Assembly: GCA_024236015.1 (NCBI GenBank)
Contig: JACKLK010000005.1
Span: forward strand, 321,692-385,691
Direction: 5' to 3'
Source: Rhodoferax sp.
Lineage (GTDB): Bacteria > Pseudomonadota > Gammaproteobacteria > Burkholderiales > Burkholderiaceae_C
DNA: 64,000 nt
In this document: positions 25,643 to 34,655 of the stretch, one piece after another
Layout of the letters: each line of letters opens with the position of its first letter
Numbering within the stretch: position 1 is the first letter of the stretch
The notes under the pieces: model-generated
What the model saw: only the letters and a program-made list of their open reading frames with translations
What the model was told of the DNA's origin: nothing
Database searches by the model: none
Position numbers and translations under genes: made by a program

Positions 25643-26551
25643 ATGGCAGCCTCGTGTTGCGGACCATCCGGCGGAACCACCGCCGCCCCGCTGGCAGCGC
25701 AGCCAGCCGGGCCGGCCTGCCCGCAGCCGGGCGGCTCGGGCATCGGCGATACGGCACACGCATGGTGCCTGGTCCCGGCAGGCAGCTTCATGATGGGCAA
25801 TGAGGGCCCGGACGCGATGCCGGGCGACGGCGAAGGGCCGGTGCGGGCCGTGGCGCTGGACGCTTTTCGCATTGGCGCCACCACCGTCACCAATGCCGCG
25901 TTCGCCGCCTTCGTGCGTGCCACGCACTACGTGACCGACGCCGAGCGCGCGGGCAACTCGTTCGTCTTCTATCTGCAACTGCCCGAAACCACGCGGCGGC
26001 AGATGCGCCATGCGGTCAGCGGCCTGCCCTGGTGGTTGCCGGTGCCGGACGCCTCGTGGCAACGGCCCGAGGGCCCGGGCTCGCAGGTGCACGAGCGCAG
26101 CCTCCATCCGGTCGTGCATGTGTCATGGAACGATGCCGTGGCCTATTGCCGATGGGCCGGCACGCGGCTGCCGAGCGAAGCCCAATGGGAACGCGCCGCG
26201 CGCGGGGGGCTTGCGGGATGCCGGTTTCCGTGGGGTGACGACTTGTTCGACGCGCGGGGACTGCCCCGGTGCAACGTGTTTCGCGGCCAGTTCCCGAACC
26301 GGCCCGTACCCGGCTGGCAGCCGGCGCCGATCGCCGCCGGCGCAGGTGAACCCAATGGCTTCGGTCTGATCAACGCCTGCGGAAACGTCTGGGAGTGGTG
26401 TGCCGACGAACTCGCGTCTGGCGTGCGTGCGCTGCGCGGCGGATCGTTCCTGTGTCACGACTCCTATTGCAACCGTTACCGTGTTGCCGCGCGCAGCTCG
26501 AACACGACGACCACGTCGGCCAGCAACATCGGCTTTCGCGTCGCAGCGTGA
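25643..26551 (+). CDS. formylglycine-generating enzyme (SUMF1/FGE family)
   Basis: A 302-residue aerobic sulfatase-activating enzyme that oxidises the sulfatase cysteine to formylglycine with copper and oxygen. The active-site cysteine pair C271 and C276 sits in RGGSFLCHDSYCNRYRVAARS, matching the pair of human FGE in spacing and context; the family end SASNIGFR is intact. Other marks are FMMGN near residue 50, VSWNDAVAYCRWAG, LPSEAQWERAARGG and GNVWEWC. The active cysteines argue against an EgtB-type function. A Cys-rich start (AASCCGPSG) is common in bacterial members. It lies 18 bases after the sulfatase gene, clearly its dedicated maturase. Confidence 0.92.
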   Translation: MAASCCGPSGGTTAAPLAAQPAGPACPQPGGSGIGDTAHAWCLVPAGSFMMGNEGPDAMPGDGEGPVRAVALDAFRIGATTVTNAAFAAFVRATHYVTDAERAGNSFVFYLQLPETTRRQMRHAVSGLPWWLPVPDASWQRPEGPGSQVHERSLHPVVHVSWNDAVAYCRWAGTRLPSEAQWERAARGGLAGCRFPWGDDLFDARGLPRCNVFRGQFPNRPVPGWQPAPIAAGAGEPNGFGLINACGNVWEWCADELASGVRALRGGSFLCHDSYCNRYRVAARSSNTTTTSASNIGFRVAA

Positions 26552-26637
26552 ACGGCGCGGACGCACGCGCGCCGCGGCGTAGACTCGTGGTCGCAATCGT
26601 TCACCTGCCGGCCAGACTCTCTGCGGAGACCACCACC

Positions 26638-26913
26638 ATGCCCAGCAAGACCTTCACCGGCGGCCGCATCCGCCGCGCCGATTACGACAGCGACTCGCGC
26701 CAGCTCGACCTGCTGTGGGACAACAAGACCACGCTGGCCTACAAGCAGGTGCCCGAGGAGGTGTACCGCCGGTTGTGCGCCGCGCCGAATCCGGCTACCT
26801 ACTGGGAAGACCGGATCGCCGACGAATACCCGAAAGGCACGCCGAAGAAATCCGGCGCCGGGCCCGACGCGGCGCAGGCCTTCGACGACCTGTTCGGCAA
26901 CAAGGGCGACTGA
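26638..26913 (+). CDS. KTSC domain protein
   Basis: A 91-residue soluble protein with a KTSC-type domain in the first 60 residues: the strands RRADYDSDSRQLDLLW and TTLAYKQVPEEVYRRLCAAPNPATYWEDRIADEYP fit the family, which is small and may bind nucleic acid or protein. The function is unknown. The acidic C-terminal tail (PDAAQAFDDLFGNKGD) is commonly seen. A GGAG site 9-10 bases upstream supports the ATG at 26638. It is the last rightward gene here, 86 bases after the FGE gene; co-transcription is possible but not needed. Confidence 0.75.
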   Translation: MPSKTFTGGRIRRADYDSDSRQLDLLWDNKTTLAYKQVPEEVYRRLCAAPNPATYWEDRIADEYPKGTPKKSGAGPDAAQAFDDLFGNKGD

Positions 26914-27000
26914 AACGGACTGCGCATCGCGCGCGGGCATGGTGCAGCGGCTCGGGCCAGACTCGCTGACACACAACGCCGCGGCTGCGGCAGTTCGACT

Positions 27001-27912
27001 TCAGAACACCGACAAACCCGTACGCGTGACGAACAACTCCAGTGCCCGACGCGCCACCACCGAGTTGCCGGTCTCGTCCAGGCCGGGCGACCAGGCGCAC
27101 AACACCATCTCGCCCGGAATGACCGCGACGATGGCGCCTCCGACACCGCTCTTGCACGGGATGCCGACCTTGAACGCGAATTCGCCCGCGGCGTCGTAGG
27201 TGCCGCAGGTCAGCATCACCGAGTTGATGCGTCGTGCCTGTTCTCGGTCGACGATGCGTGCGCCGGTGCCGGGTTGTTCGCCGCCGTTGGCCAGGTAGCC
27301 GAAGGCATGGGCCAGCTGCGTGCAGGTGGCCACGATGGAACACTGGTGGCAATACAGCGCGAGCACGTCTTCGACATCGTTGTCGATCTGCTTGAAACTC
27401 TTGATGAAGTTGACCAGTGCCGCATTGCGGTAGCCGGTCTCGCGTTCGGAGCGCGCCACCTCTTCGTCGAACACGAATGACGCGCCATGCAGCTGGCGGC
27501 CGAGTTCGGCAAACACGCGTGCCGGTTCGGCATGGGCGCTGAGCAGCCGGTCGGCCACGCACAAGGCGCCGGCGTTGATGAACGGGTTGCGCGGCTTGCC
27601 GCGTTCGCTCTCGAGCTGCACCAGCGAGTTGAAGGCGTTGCCCGAAGGCTCGCGGCCGATGCGCTCCCACAAGGTCGGCCCCATGGCCTGCAGGCCGAGC
27701 GTGAGTCCCAGCACCTTGGACACGCTCTGGATCGAGAACGGCGTGTCGGCGTCGCCGGCCGCCGCCGTGTGGCCGTCGATGGTGCGCAGCGCGATGCCGA
27801 ATTGCGCGATCGGCACCCGGGCCAGGGCCGGTATGTAGTCGGCCACCTTGCCCTGGCCGATCATCGGCGCCACCTCGGTGGCGATGCTGTCCAGCAGCGA
27901 CTGGTAATTCAC
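27001..27912 (-). CDS. glsA: glutaminase
   Basis: A 303-residue serine-dependent glutaminase (beta-lactamase-like fold) that hydrolyses glutamine to glutamate and ammonia in the cytoplasm. The catalytic S63-x-x-K66 lies in PFSIQSVSKVLGL; YIPALA, NPFINAGAL, SGVGGAIVAVIPGEM are other family segments. Its length matches the family (about 305). It follows the alanine/sodium symporter gene on the same strand by 82 bases and is probably in the same operon, so uptake of an amino acid and release of ammonia may be linked. An FNR-type box lies in front of the operon. Confidence 0.93.
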   Translation of the reverse strand: MNYQSLLDSIATEVAPMIGQGKVADYIPALARVPIAQFGIALRTIDGHTAAAGDADTPFSIQSVSKVLGLTLGLQAMGPTLWERIGREPSGNAFNSLVQLESERGKPRNPFINAGALCVADRLLSAHAEPARVFAELGRQLHGASFVFDEEVARSERETGYRNAALVNFIKSFKQIDNDVEDVLALYCHQCSIVATCTQLAHAFGYLANGGEQPGTGARIVDREQARRINSVMLTCGTYDAAGEFAFKVGIPCKSGVGGAIVAVIPGEMVLCAWSPGLDETGNSVVARRALELFVTRTGLSVF

Positions 27913-27994
27913 AAGGGCGTCTCCGTTCGTTGCGCCACCCGCGGCGACGGGCAGCAGCGACTGTATCGGATCGCGCCCGGTGCGCGCGGCAGCG

Positions 27995-29443
27995 TCACCG
28001 TCGGTGCGGCGCCGCGTCCGGGTCCTTGCCGGTCCAGGCGTTGCGGTCGATGTTCAGGTCCTTGAACTTGTCGGGGTCGAGCACCGGGCGCGCGATGCCG
28101 GCGGCGAGTTGCTCGCGGAAATCGACGATCAGCCGCTTGGCGGTGGGGAACAGCATCATCAGCGCGAGCAGGTTGACCACCGCCAGAATGCCCATCATCG
28201 GGTCGGAGAAGAAGAACACCGCCGTGGCCGCCGGCGCGACCGCGCCGATGAACACGATGCCCACCACGACCAGCCGCAGCCCGTGCACGGCGAAGGCCTT
28301 GTTCGTCATGATGGACATCGCGTTCTCGCCCAGGTAGTAGTTGTAGATGATGGAGCTGAACGCGAACAGCAGGATGGCCGCGGTGAGCGCGTATTGCGCC
28401 CACTCGCCCAGGTGCGAGACCAGCGACTGCTGGGTCAGCGCGACACCGTCGATGCCTTCGGCCCCGGGCACGTAGACCTTGCCCAGCAGGATCACGAAGG
28501 CGGTGCAGCTGCAGATGACGAAGGTGTCGATGAACACCGACAGCGACTGCGTGATGCCCTGGCTCACCGGATGACGCACGTCGGCGGTGGCCGCCACGTT
28601 GGGCGCCGAACCCAGGCCGGCCTCGTTCGAGAACAGGCCGCGGCGCAGGCCTTGCGCCAATGCCGCGCCCATGCCACCTCCGACCGCCTCCTCGAAACCG
28701 AAGGCATTCGCGAAGATCGAGCGGATCACGCCGGGCAACTCACCGATGTTCATCGCGATCACCAGCAGCGCCAGCAGGATGTAGCCGAATGCCATCACCG
28801 GCACGATGACGTCGGCCACCTTGGCGATGCGGTGGATGCCGCCGTAGACGATCAGCCCGGTGCCGATGGCCAGGAAGATGCCGGTCCAGATACGTTCGAT
28901 GCCCAGGCTGTCGAGCGCGGCGCCAGCCACGGTATTGCCCTGGAAGGCGTTGAAGCCGAGCGCGAACGAGGCGATCAGGCACACCGCATAGAGCACTGCC
29001 AGCCACTTGTAGTCCGCGCCCAGTCCGAACAGGATGGAGCGTGCCGGCCCGCCGCGGAAGTCGCCGTTCTCCTCCTTGCGCTTGTACAGCTGCGCCAGCG
29101 AACATTCGATCAGGCTGGTGGCCATGCCGACCGCGGCGATGGCCCACATCCAGAACACCGCACCCGGCCCGCCGAGCGTGATCGCCACCGCGACGCCGGC
29201 GATGTTGCCGCCACCGACGCGTCCGCCCACCGACACCAGCAGCGCCTCGCGCGCCGAGATCGCATTCGGGTCGGCCGATTCGTTCTGCCCGGCCAGCACC
29301 CGGAACATGCGCACGAAGTACCGCAGCTGCACGAAGCCGGTGGCCATCGTGAAGAACAGGCCGAGCACGACCAGGAACGGGATCAGCGCCCAGCCCCAGG
29401 TGAGGTCGCCGATGACGTTGAAGACCTTCTCGAGCAGTTCCAT
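27995..29443 (-). CDS. alanine/glycine:cation symporter (AGCS family)
   Basis: A 482-residue sodium-coupled amino-acid symporter with about eleven membrane helices. Family motifs are GGRVGGGNIAGVAVAITLGGPGAVFWMW and FSNEAGLGSAPNVAATADVRHPVSQG, close to AgcS/GlnT-type proteins. The start at 29443 has a strong AAGGAGG 7 bases upstream; a longer ORF to 29533 does not. The adjacent glutaminase gene suggests that glutamine could be the transported substrate rather than alanine, but this is inference. Confidence 0.92.
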   Translation of the reverse strand: MELLEKVFNVIGDLTWGWALIPFLVVLGLFFTMATGFVQLRYFVRMFRVLAGQNESADPNAISAREALLVSVGGRVGGGNIAGVAVAITLGGPGAVFWMWAIAAVGMATSLIECSLAQLYKRKEENGDFRGGPARSILFGLGADYKWLAVLYAVCLIASFALGFNAFQGNTVAGAALDSLGIERIWTGIFLAIGTGLIVYGGIHRIAKVADVIVPVMAFGYILLALLVIAMNIGELPGVIRSIFANAFGFEEAVGGGMGAALAQGLRRGLFSNEAGLGSAPNVAATADVRHPVSQGITQSLSVFIDTFVICSCTAFVILLGKVYVPGAEGIDGVALTQQSLVSHLGEWAQYALTAAILLFAFSSIIYNYYLGENAMSIMTNKAFAVHGLRLVVVGIVFIGAVAPAATAVFFFSDPMMGILAVVNLLALMMLFPTAKRLIVDFREQLAAGIARPVLDPDKFKDLNIDRNAWTGKDPDAAPHRR

Positions 29444-29519
29444 GACCCATCCTCCTTGTTGTTGATTCGATCGCATGGCCGCCCGACGCGACGGCGAAAC
29501 GCCTGCTCTCGCTTCTACT

Positions 29520-29533
29520 TTGATATCCGTCAA
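29520..29533. promoter_or_regulatory. FNR/Anr-type box upstream of the symporter/glutaminase operon
   Basis: TTGATATCCGTCAA fits TTGAY-N4-RTCAA at all defined positions. Its centre is 83 bases upstream of the symporter ATG at 29443. It is the second such box in the window, so an FNR/Anr or Dnr protein may control both this operon and the diheme cytochrome c gene. Confidence 0.5.
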
Positions 29534-29662
29534 GCCGCAAGCCCCTGCGCGGCACGGGCTGGCCGGTGACGGCTTTCATGTCGGAAATGCACAACAGCGT
29601 GCCGCCGTCGAGCCAGGCCACGCCAGGACGGGTCCGCGCCACGGACCACCGGCGCCGGGTCG

Positions 29663-31291
29663 TCAGCCGTGTGCCATGGTCCAGCCCGCGCCCGCGCGCT
29701 CCAGCACATGTGTCGGTCGCAGCGCCTGCACAAAGGCGTCGTCGTGCGACACGAACACCAGGGCCCCGGGCCAGGACGCCAGCATGGCCTCGAGGGCCTG
29801 CATCGCCGCCAGGTCGAGGTGATTGGTCGGCTCGTCGAGCAACAGCAGTCCCGGCGTCGGCTGGTGCAGGCCGGCGCACAGCAGGGCGCCGCGCATCCGT
29901 TCGCCACCGCTGAGCGTCCCGGCGGGTCGATGGATCCGGTCCGGCCCCAGGCCGGCCTGGGCCAGATGCTGGCGCAACTGCGCCGTGTCCATGCCCGGCG
30001 CCGCCGCCTGCAGCTGGTCCAGCAGGTCGCGCCGCGGATCGAGCAGGCTCAGCGACTGGTCCAGCAGCGCGGTGCCCAGGGGGGTGCGGCAATCGCCACG
30101 CGCCGGCGACAGCCGGCCCGCGATCAGGCGCAGCAGCGTCGACTTGCCGCAGCCATTGGGACCGCGCAACTGCATCCGGGCCGGGCCTTGCAGGCACAGG
30201 TCCAGCGCCTGGCCCCAGGCCCACGGGCCGATCAGGCCTTCGAGCACCAGCACCGGGCGATGCGGCGGCACGGCCTGCAGCTGGCGCGGGAAGCGGGGCG
30301 TCTCCAGATCCTGCGCCCATGCGCGCCAGGCATCGGTGACGTCCTGGTGCAGCAGGCTGCTGCGTTGCAGATGCCGCTCCTGCAAGGCGCCCAGCGAGTG
30401 TTCGGCGCGTTCGCGCCGCGCGTCGAGCAGCATGCGGCCCTGGCTGCCGGTGTCGCGTTCGCGCCGGCCCCGTGCCTGCCGGCGCGCCGCACGCTCGGCC
30501 TGAACCTGCATCCGGGTCTGTGCGCGTGCACGGGTGAGCCGCGCGTGCGCCAGTCGCTCGCGCGCAGCGGCTTGCTGCGCATCGCGTTGTTGCTGCACCA
30601 GGGTCCAGCCACCGCCATAGCGGCGCAGGCCGCCCTGGGCCAGTTCCAGCGTGCGGTCCACATCGGCCAGCAGGCGGCGGTCATGGCTGATCAGCAGCAG
30701 TGCCCGCCCGTCGGCCCGCCACGCGCCGATGGCCGTGCGCAAGGCCGCGTGGTGTGGCGCATCGAGATGGTTGCCGGGTTCGTCGAGCACCAGCAGGTCG
30801 GCATCGCTGTACAAGGCGCCCATCAGCCGCAACCACAGGCACTGGCCGCCGCTGAGGGTGGCGGGCGTGTCGGTCGCCTCGTCGAGGCCGGTGTGCGCGA
30901 GCAGCGCCCGCCAGTGCGATTCCAGATCCCAGCGCTCGCCCACGGCCTCGACGTCGGCGGCGGTGCCCTGGCCGGCTTCGAGCCGGCGCAACGCATCGAG
31001 CGGCCGATGCAGCCCGGCCAGCGCGGCCAGGCTGCGGTGGCGGACCCGCGCATCGGCATCGTCCTGCGCCACATGCCGTACGCGGGCCAGGGGGTCGACC
31101 CGGCCGCGGCTGGGCGCAAGCAGGCCGGCGACGATGCGGCCCAGCGTGGACTTGCCGCAGCCGTTGCGGCCGATCAGCGCGATCGACTCGGCGTGCAGGG
31201 TTTCGGTGATGTTGTCGAAAAGGACCCGCCCGTCGGGCAAGGTGTGGCCGACTCCATGCAGGGAGATGCGGCGATCGGGTGGTGCAGCCAT
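29663..31291 (-). CDS. ABC-F type dual ATP-binding protein
   Basis: A 542-residue soluble protein with two ABC ATPase domains and no membrane part, hence ABC-F rather than a transporter. Walker A loops are GRNGCGKSTLGRI and GPNGCGKSTLLRL; signatures are LSGGQ and LSGGE; Walker B ends are LLVLDEPGNHLD and LLLLDEPTNHLD. The linker (about residues 230-300) is a long Arg/Ala-rich helix (ARERLAHARLTRARAQTRMQVQAERAARRQA), as expected for ribosome-acting members. ABC-F proteins bind the ribosomal E site and relieve stalling or antibiotic action; the sub-branch cannot be told here. The start at 31291 (MAAPPDRR) is preferred to that 8 codons upstream. Confidence 0.88.
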   Translation of the reverse strand: MAAPPDRRISLHGVGHTLPDGRVLFDNITETLHAESIALIGRNGCGKSTLGRIVAGLLAPSRGRVDPLARVRHVAQDDADARVRHRSLAALAGLHRPLDALRRLEAGQGTAADVEAVGERWDLESHWRALLAHTGLDEATDTPATLSGGQCLWLRLMGALYSDADLLVLDEPGNHLDAPHHAALRTAIGAWRADGRALLLISHDRRLLADVDRTLELAQGGLRRYGGGWTLVQQQRDAQQAAARERLAHARLTRARAQTRMQVQAERAARRQARGRRERDTGSQGRMLLDARRERAEHSLGALQERHLQRSSLLHQDVTDAWRAWAQDLETPRFPRQLQAVPPHRPVLVLEGLIGPWAWGQALDLCLQGPARMQLRGPNGCGKSTLLRLIAGRLSPARGDCRTPLGTALLDQSLSLLDPRRDLLDQLQAAAPGMDTAQLRQHLAQAGLGPDRIHRPAGTLSGGERMRGALLCAGLHQPTPGLLLLDEPTNHLDLAAMQALEAMLASWPGALVFVSHDDAFVQALRPTHVLERAGAGWTMAHG

Positions 31292-31467
31292 GCGAGGCTC
31301 CTGGTGCGAGGACACGGGACAACCGGGCCAACAGTTGTGGCTCGGTCACGGTTGTCGGCCGTCCGGCGGTGCCGGGCGGCGTGTCTCACAGGCGCATGGG
31401 TGACGATCTCCGATTCGGGTTCGAGTTCCCGATTCTAGCGGCGCCGGTGTGGTCGGCGCCGCGCGGC

Positions 31468-32736
31468 TCAGCCCTGTTCCGCGGCGCGCAGCCGCCGGGC
31501 CAGCGCCTGCAGCAGCTTCCAGGCGATGGTGCCGTTGCGCTCGACCAGCGGCCGGAATTCCCAGAACGTGAGTCCGTAACACACCAGGTCGGTGGCGGCG
31601 GTGACCGTGGCTGAACGCGTGCCGCCGTCGATCAGCGCGATCTCGCCGAAATGGTCACCCGGGCCCAGCGTGGCGATCCGGGTGCCGCCGTGCGAGACCG
31701 TTGCCTCGCCCGAGGCGATCAGGTAGACCGCAGCACCTCCCGAGCCCTCGACGATGACGGTCTCGCCGCGGGCAAAGCGCCGCTCCTTGAGCAGCCGTGC
31801 GATCTGCTCGGCCTGGCGCCGGTCCATGTCGGCAAACAGGCCGACGCGTTGCAGTGCCGCGGTCGCATCGCGCGCCGGCGGTGCCGGAGCGGCCCCGTCG
31901 CGCGGCGCCTTGTCGCCGGTGGTCACCGCGCGGCATTGCAGCAGATACAGCGTGCCTTCCTGGAACGCCCACTCGATGTCGCGTCGCGGGCCGAAGACCT
32001 TCTCGCATTGCAGTGCCAGCGCGCTCAGGGCCCGCAATTGGGGCTCGTCCAGGCAGGTCTGCTCGATGCGCCCGGGGGGCATGGTCTCCTCGAAGGTGCC
32101 GCCGCTGGGCAGGGCCCGCACCGCGATGTGCTTGCGGCCGGCCCGGCGTTCAATCAGCCGGCCGCTGCGCTCGAGCCGCATGTGGTCGGGAATCACCAGG
32201 CCCGAGACCACGGCCTCGCCCAGGCCCCAGCTGGCCTCGATGACGCGTTCATCGGCGCCGGAGATCGGGTTCTCGGTGAACATCACGCCGGCGACCTCGG
32301 GGTCGAGCAGCGTCTGCACGACCACGCCGACCCGCGGGCGCGCGAACAGGCCCACCTTCTGGCGGTAGGTGATGGCGGCGTCGGAGTTGGCCGACCACCA
32401 GACCTCGCGCACCGCGTCGGCCACGTCGGCGGCCAGGTGCACGTTGAGCACGGTCAGGTGCTGGCCGGCAAAGCTGGCGCGCGCACCGTCTTCGTCCAGC
32501 GCCGACGAGCGCACGGCGAACGGCGGCGTCAGTGCGGCCACGGCCTTGTCGAGACGGGCGATCGCGCGGGTATCGCCGGAGGCGACCGCCTCGACCAGGT
32601 CGGCGGATACCGCCACGCCCGGCGGTACCTGCAGGCGCTTGCGCGCCGCCTCGCCCAGGCCCACGGCCTTGGCGCCGTACAGCGCGGTGCCGTGTGCCTT
32701 GGCCAGCATGACGGCGCTCTTGTGGGTGGTGGTCAT
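31468..32736 (-). CDS. PEP-synthase-like ATP-grasp subunit fused to a cyclic-nucleotide-binding domain
   Basis: A 422-residue two-part protein. Residues 1-275 are the PPDK/PEP-synthase N-terminal ATP-binding domain: FAVRSSALDEDGARASFAGQHLTVL, VAGVMFTENPISGADERVIEASWGLGEAVVSGL, and DIEWAF-EGTLYLLQCRAV. Residues about 300-410 are a cNMP-binding domain (LLKERRFARGETVIVEGS, AVYLIASGEATV, LGPGDHFGEIALIDGGTRSATVTA). The His domain that such an enzyme needs is on the gene just upstream, which overlaps this start by ATGA. The pair resembles PpsB and PpsA of phenylphosphate synthase, where the third subunit carries CBS domains; here a cNMP domain may play that controlling part. Cytoplasmic; substrate unknown. 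Confidence 0.8.
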   Translation of the reverse strand: MTTTHKSAVMLAKAHGTALYGAKAVGLGEAARKRLQVPPGVAVSADLVEAVASGDTRAIARLDKAVAALTPPFAVRSSALDEDGARASFAGQHLTVLNVHLAADVADAVREVWWSANSDAAITYRQKVGLFARPRVGVVVQTLLDPEVAGVMFTENPISGADERVIEASWGLGEAVVSGLVIPDHMRLERSGRLIERRAGRKHIAVRALPSGGTFEETMPPGRIEQTCLDEPQLRALSALALQCEKVFGPRRDIEWAFQEGTLYLLQCRAVTTGDKAPRDGAAPAPPARDATAALQRVGLFADMDRRQAEQIARLLKERRFARGETVIVEGSGGAAVYLIASGEATVSHGGTRIATLGPGDHFGEIALIDGGTRSATVTAATDLVCYGLTFWEFRPLVERNGTIAWKLLQALARRLRAAEQG

Positions 32737-34406
32737 GGCAGCACCGTCACGGTTCCGTCGTCGCCATCGACGCGGATGCGCGCGCCGTCGCGGATGCGTT
32801 CGGTCGCCTCGCGGGTGCCGACCACGCCGGGGATGCCGTATTCGCGTGCGACGATGGCCGCATGCGAGAGCAGGCCGCCGTTGTCGGTGACGATGGCGCC
32901 CAGCAGCGGCAACAGGATGTTGAACGCCTCGCTGGTGGACTCGGTGACCAGCACGTCGCCTTTGACGATGCGGTCGAATTCAGCCGAGCTGGACACGCAG
33001 CGGGCCGGCCCCTCGTACACGCCCTTGCTCGCGGCCAGCCCGTACAGCACGGTGTCGGCGTGTTGCGCCTGCGAGTCGGCCGACAGGTGGTCGAGCGAAA
33101 CCTGCAGCGCGCGCATCACACGTGCGACCGGCGCCGGCAGGGCCTGCAGATCGGGCGGCGCGGGCGCGGGCGATCCGAGCGTGGCCGGTGCGTCCTTGGC
33201 GCTGTAGCGTGCCCGGTAGGCCGCCCGTTCGGCGAGCAGCTCGCCGTCGGGGTCGGACTTGCCGGCGACCAGCGCGCACATCTCGTCCAGCGTGGCGTCG
33301 AGCATGTGGGCGGCCGTGGCGATGCGGCCGCGCCGCTCCACCCGGCGCCCCGCGGCCAGCGCCGCACGGCGCATCAGTCCGGCGGCCCAGATGTCGCTGT
33401 AGATGCCGCGTTCGTCGCGCAGGCGGTAGCTGTGGCGCGCCTCGTCGAGCATGGCGTCGAAGGCGCCCTGGCGCAAGGCCGGCACCTTCTCGCGCACCGC
33501 CGCCGTCTGCGCCTGCAGGTCCCCCTCGCGCCGCATCGGCTCGAACACGGCGATGTTGATCGCGCGCAGCAGCGCGTCGGGCAACTCCAGCGCCGACGGT
33601 TCGGCGATGTCGAAGCCGTCGACGATGCGGTAGCCGACCAGGTCCAGGTAGCCGTTGACCGCCTTGCCGGCCTCGCCAGGCAAGGCCCGCAGCTGCGCCA
33701 GCACCTCGGCGGGCTGTCCGCTCGACGCCAGCACGTCGGCCGGGTCGCCGTCGGCCGCCAGCACCTCGCGCGCGGCGGAATCCTCGGCGAACGCGGCCTT
33801 GAGCACGCGCATCTCGTCGGAGCCGCCGGCCGACACGTCGGCCGAGCCGCTGAGCAGGCCCACCAGTTCCGCCGGCGGCAGGCCGGTCCAGTCGCCGGCA
33901 TGGGCCAGGAAATCACCGGTGGGCAACAAGGCGCCGGCGGTGTAGCGCATGTGTTGCGTGATCATGGCCGCATGGTGGTCGCGGCAGGTCGTCAGGTAGT
34001 CCACCAGGGCGGCGTCGGACAGTGCATCGGGATCGACGGTCTGCAGTTCGCGGTGCTTGCGGATGGCCGCGGGCTTGTGCCGCTTGTCCCAGTCGTGCAG
34101 CTGTTCGCGCCAGGGCCGGCGCTTGAACACCTGGGCCGCGCGCGCAAGCCGCGCCGGCAACTCCGGCTCCGGCACCGGCAGCAATTGGCGGTAGGCGAAG
34201 CCGTTGACGTAGGCGATCTGCAGGCCGTCGATCAGCAGCCCGTAGAAACGCGCGAATTCCTGGCTGCCGCTGCGGTAGGCCGGGGCGTGGGTGGTCTGGA
34301 AATACCGGGTCAGCGGGCGCGGGAAATGGGCGAGGTCCAGCGCCCAGGATCCGGGCCCGGGGGGCTCGAACGGGGGGAGTCGCCTGGACCTGTCGCGCAC
34401 CGCCAT
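32733..34406 (-). CDS. PEP-utilizing phospho-histidine subunit, phenylphosphate synthase/rifampin-phosphotransferase-like
   Basis: A 557-residue protein with a C-terminal swivelling PEP-utilizer domain: GDVLVTESTSEAFNILLPLLGAIV, then the phospho-acceptor H515 in GGLLSHAAIVAREYGIPGVVGT. The first 430 residues (starting SWALDLAHFPRPLTRYF) resemble the acceptor-binding middle domains of PpsA or rifampin phosphotransferase, with no ATP-grasp domain. ATP binding must come from the next gene, with which it overlaps by 4 bases. The start at 34406 has GAAGGAGAT 6 bases upstream. A divergent TRAP permease 249 bases away might import the compound to be phosphorylated. The acceptor (a phenol, an antibiotic or pyruvate) is unknown. 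Confidence 0.75.
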   Translation of the reverse strand: MAVRDRSRRLPPFEPPGPGSWALDLAHFPRPLTRYFQTTHAPAYRSGSQEFARFYGLLIDGLQIAYVNGFAYRQLLPVPEPELPARLARAAQVFKRRPWREQLHDWDKRHKPAAIRKHRELQTVDPDALSDAALVDYLTTCRDHHAAMITQHMRYTAGALLPTGDFLAHAGDWTGLPPAELVGLLSGSADVSAGGSDEMRVLKAAFAEDSAAREVLAADGDPADVLASSGQPAEVLAQLRALPGEAGKAVNGYLDLVGYRIVDGFDIAEPSALELPDALLRAINIAVFEPMRREGDLQAQTAAVREKVPALRQGAFDAMLDEARHSYRLRDERGIYSDIWAAGLMRRAALAAGRRVERRGRIATAAHMLDATLDEMCALVAGKSDPDGELLAERAAYRARYSAKDAPATLGSPAPAPPDLQALPAPVARVMRALQVSLDHLSADSQAQHADTVLYGLAASKGVYEGPARCVSSSAEFDRIVKGDVLVTESTSEAFNILLPLLGAIVTDNGGLLSHAAIVAREYGIPGVVGTREATERIRDGARIRVDGDDGTVTVLP

Positions 34407-34655
34407 GTCATCTCCTTCGCGCCGGTCGAGATGTCGACCGACGCAGTGGCCATGGTCGCAGAAAACCGCCGCAGCCGCCAGTACGACCGATGGCGGAGCG
34501 ATCGGACCTGCGGCATGTCCGCATGGTGCAAGCGCCAGGGCTCTGGTAGAACCGGGGTACGTCATCACCATGGTTTGCCGTACCGCCACCATCCGTTGCA
34601 CCCGACGCACGCACCCGCTGCGGCGGTGGTGGCGCGGCCCCGGGGTCGCGCCTGC

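Noticed and set aside
25643..26551. EgtB-like sulfoxide synthase or PvdO
   Set aside because: The two cysteines C271 and C276 in the exact FGE context, and the sulfatase gene next to it, point clearly to a formylglycine-generating enzyme.
31468..34406. A frameshifted single PEP synthase or rifampin phosphotransferase
   Set aside because: Domain order is wrong for one broken gene: the His domain is encoded first and the ATP domain second, each with its own start, and the latter ends in a cNMP domain. Two real genes fit better.
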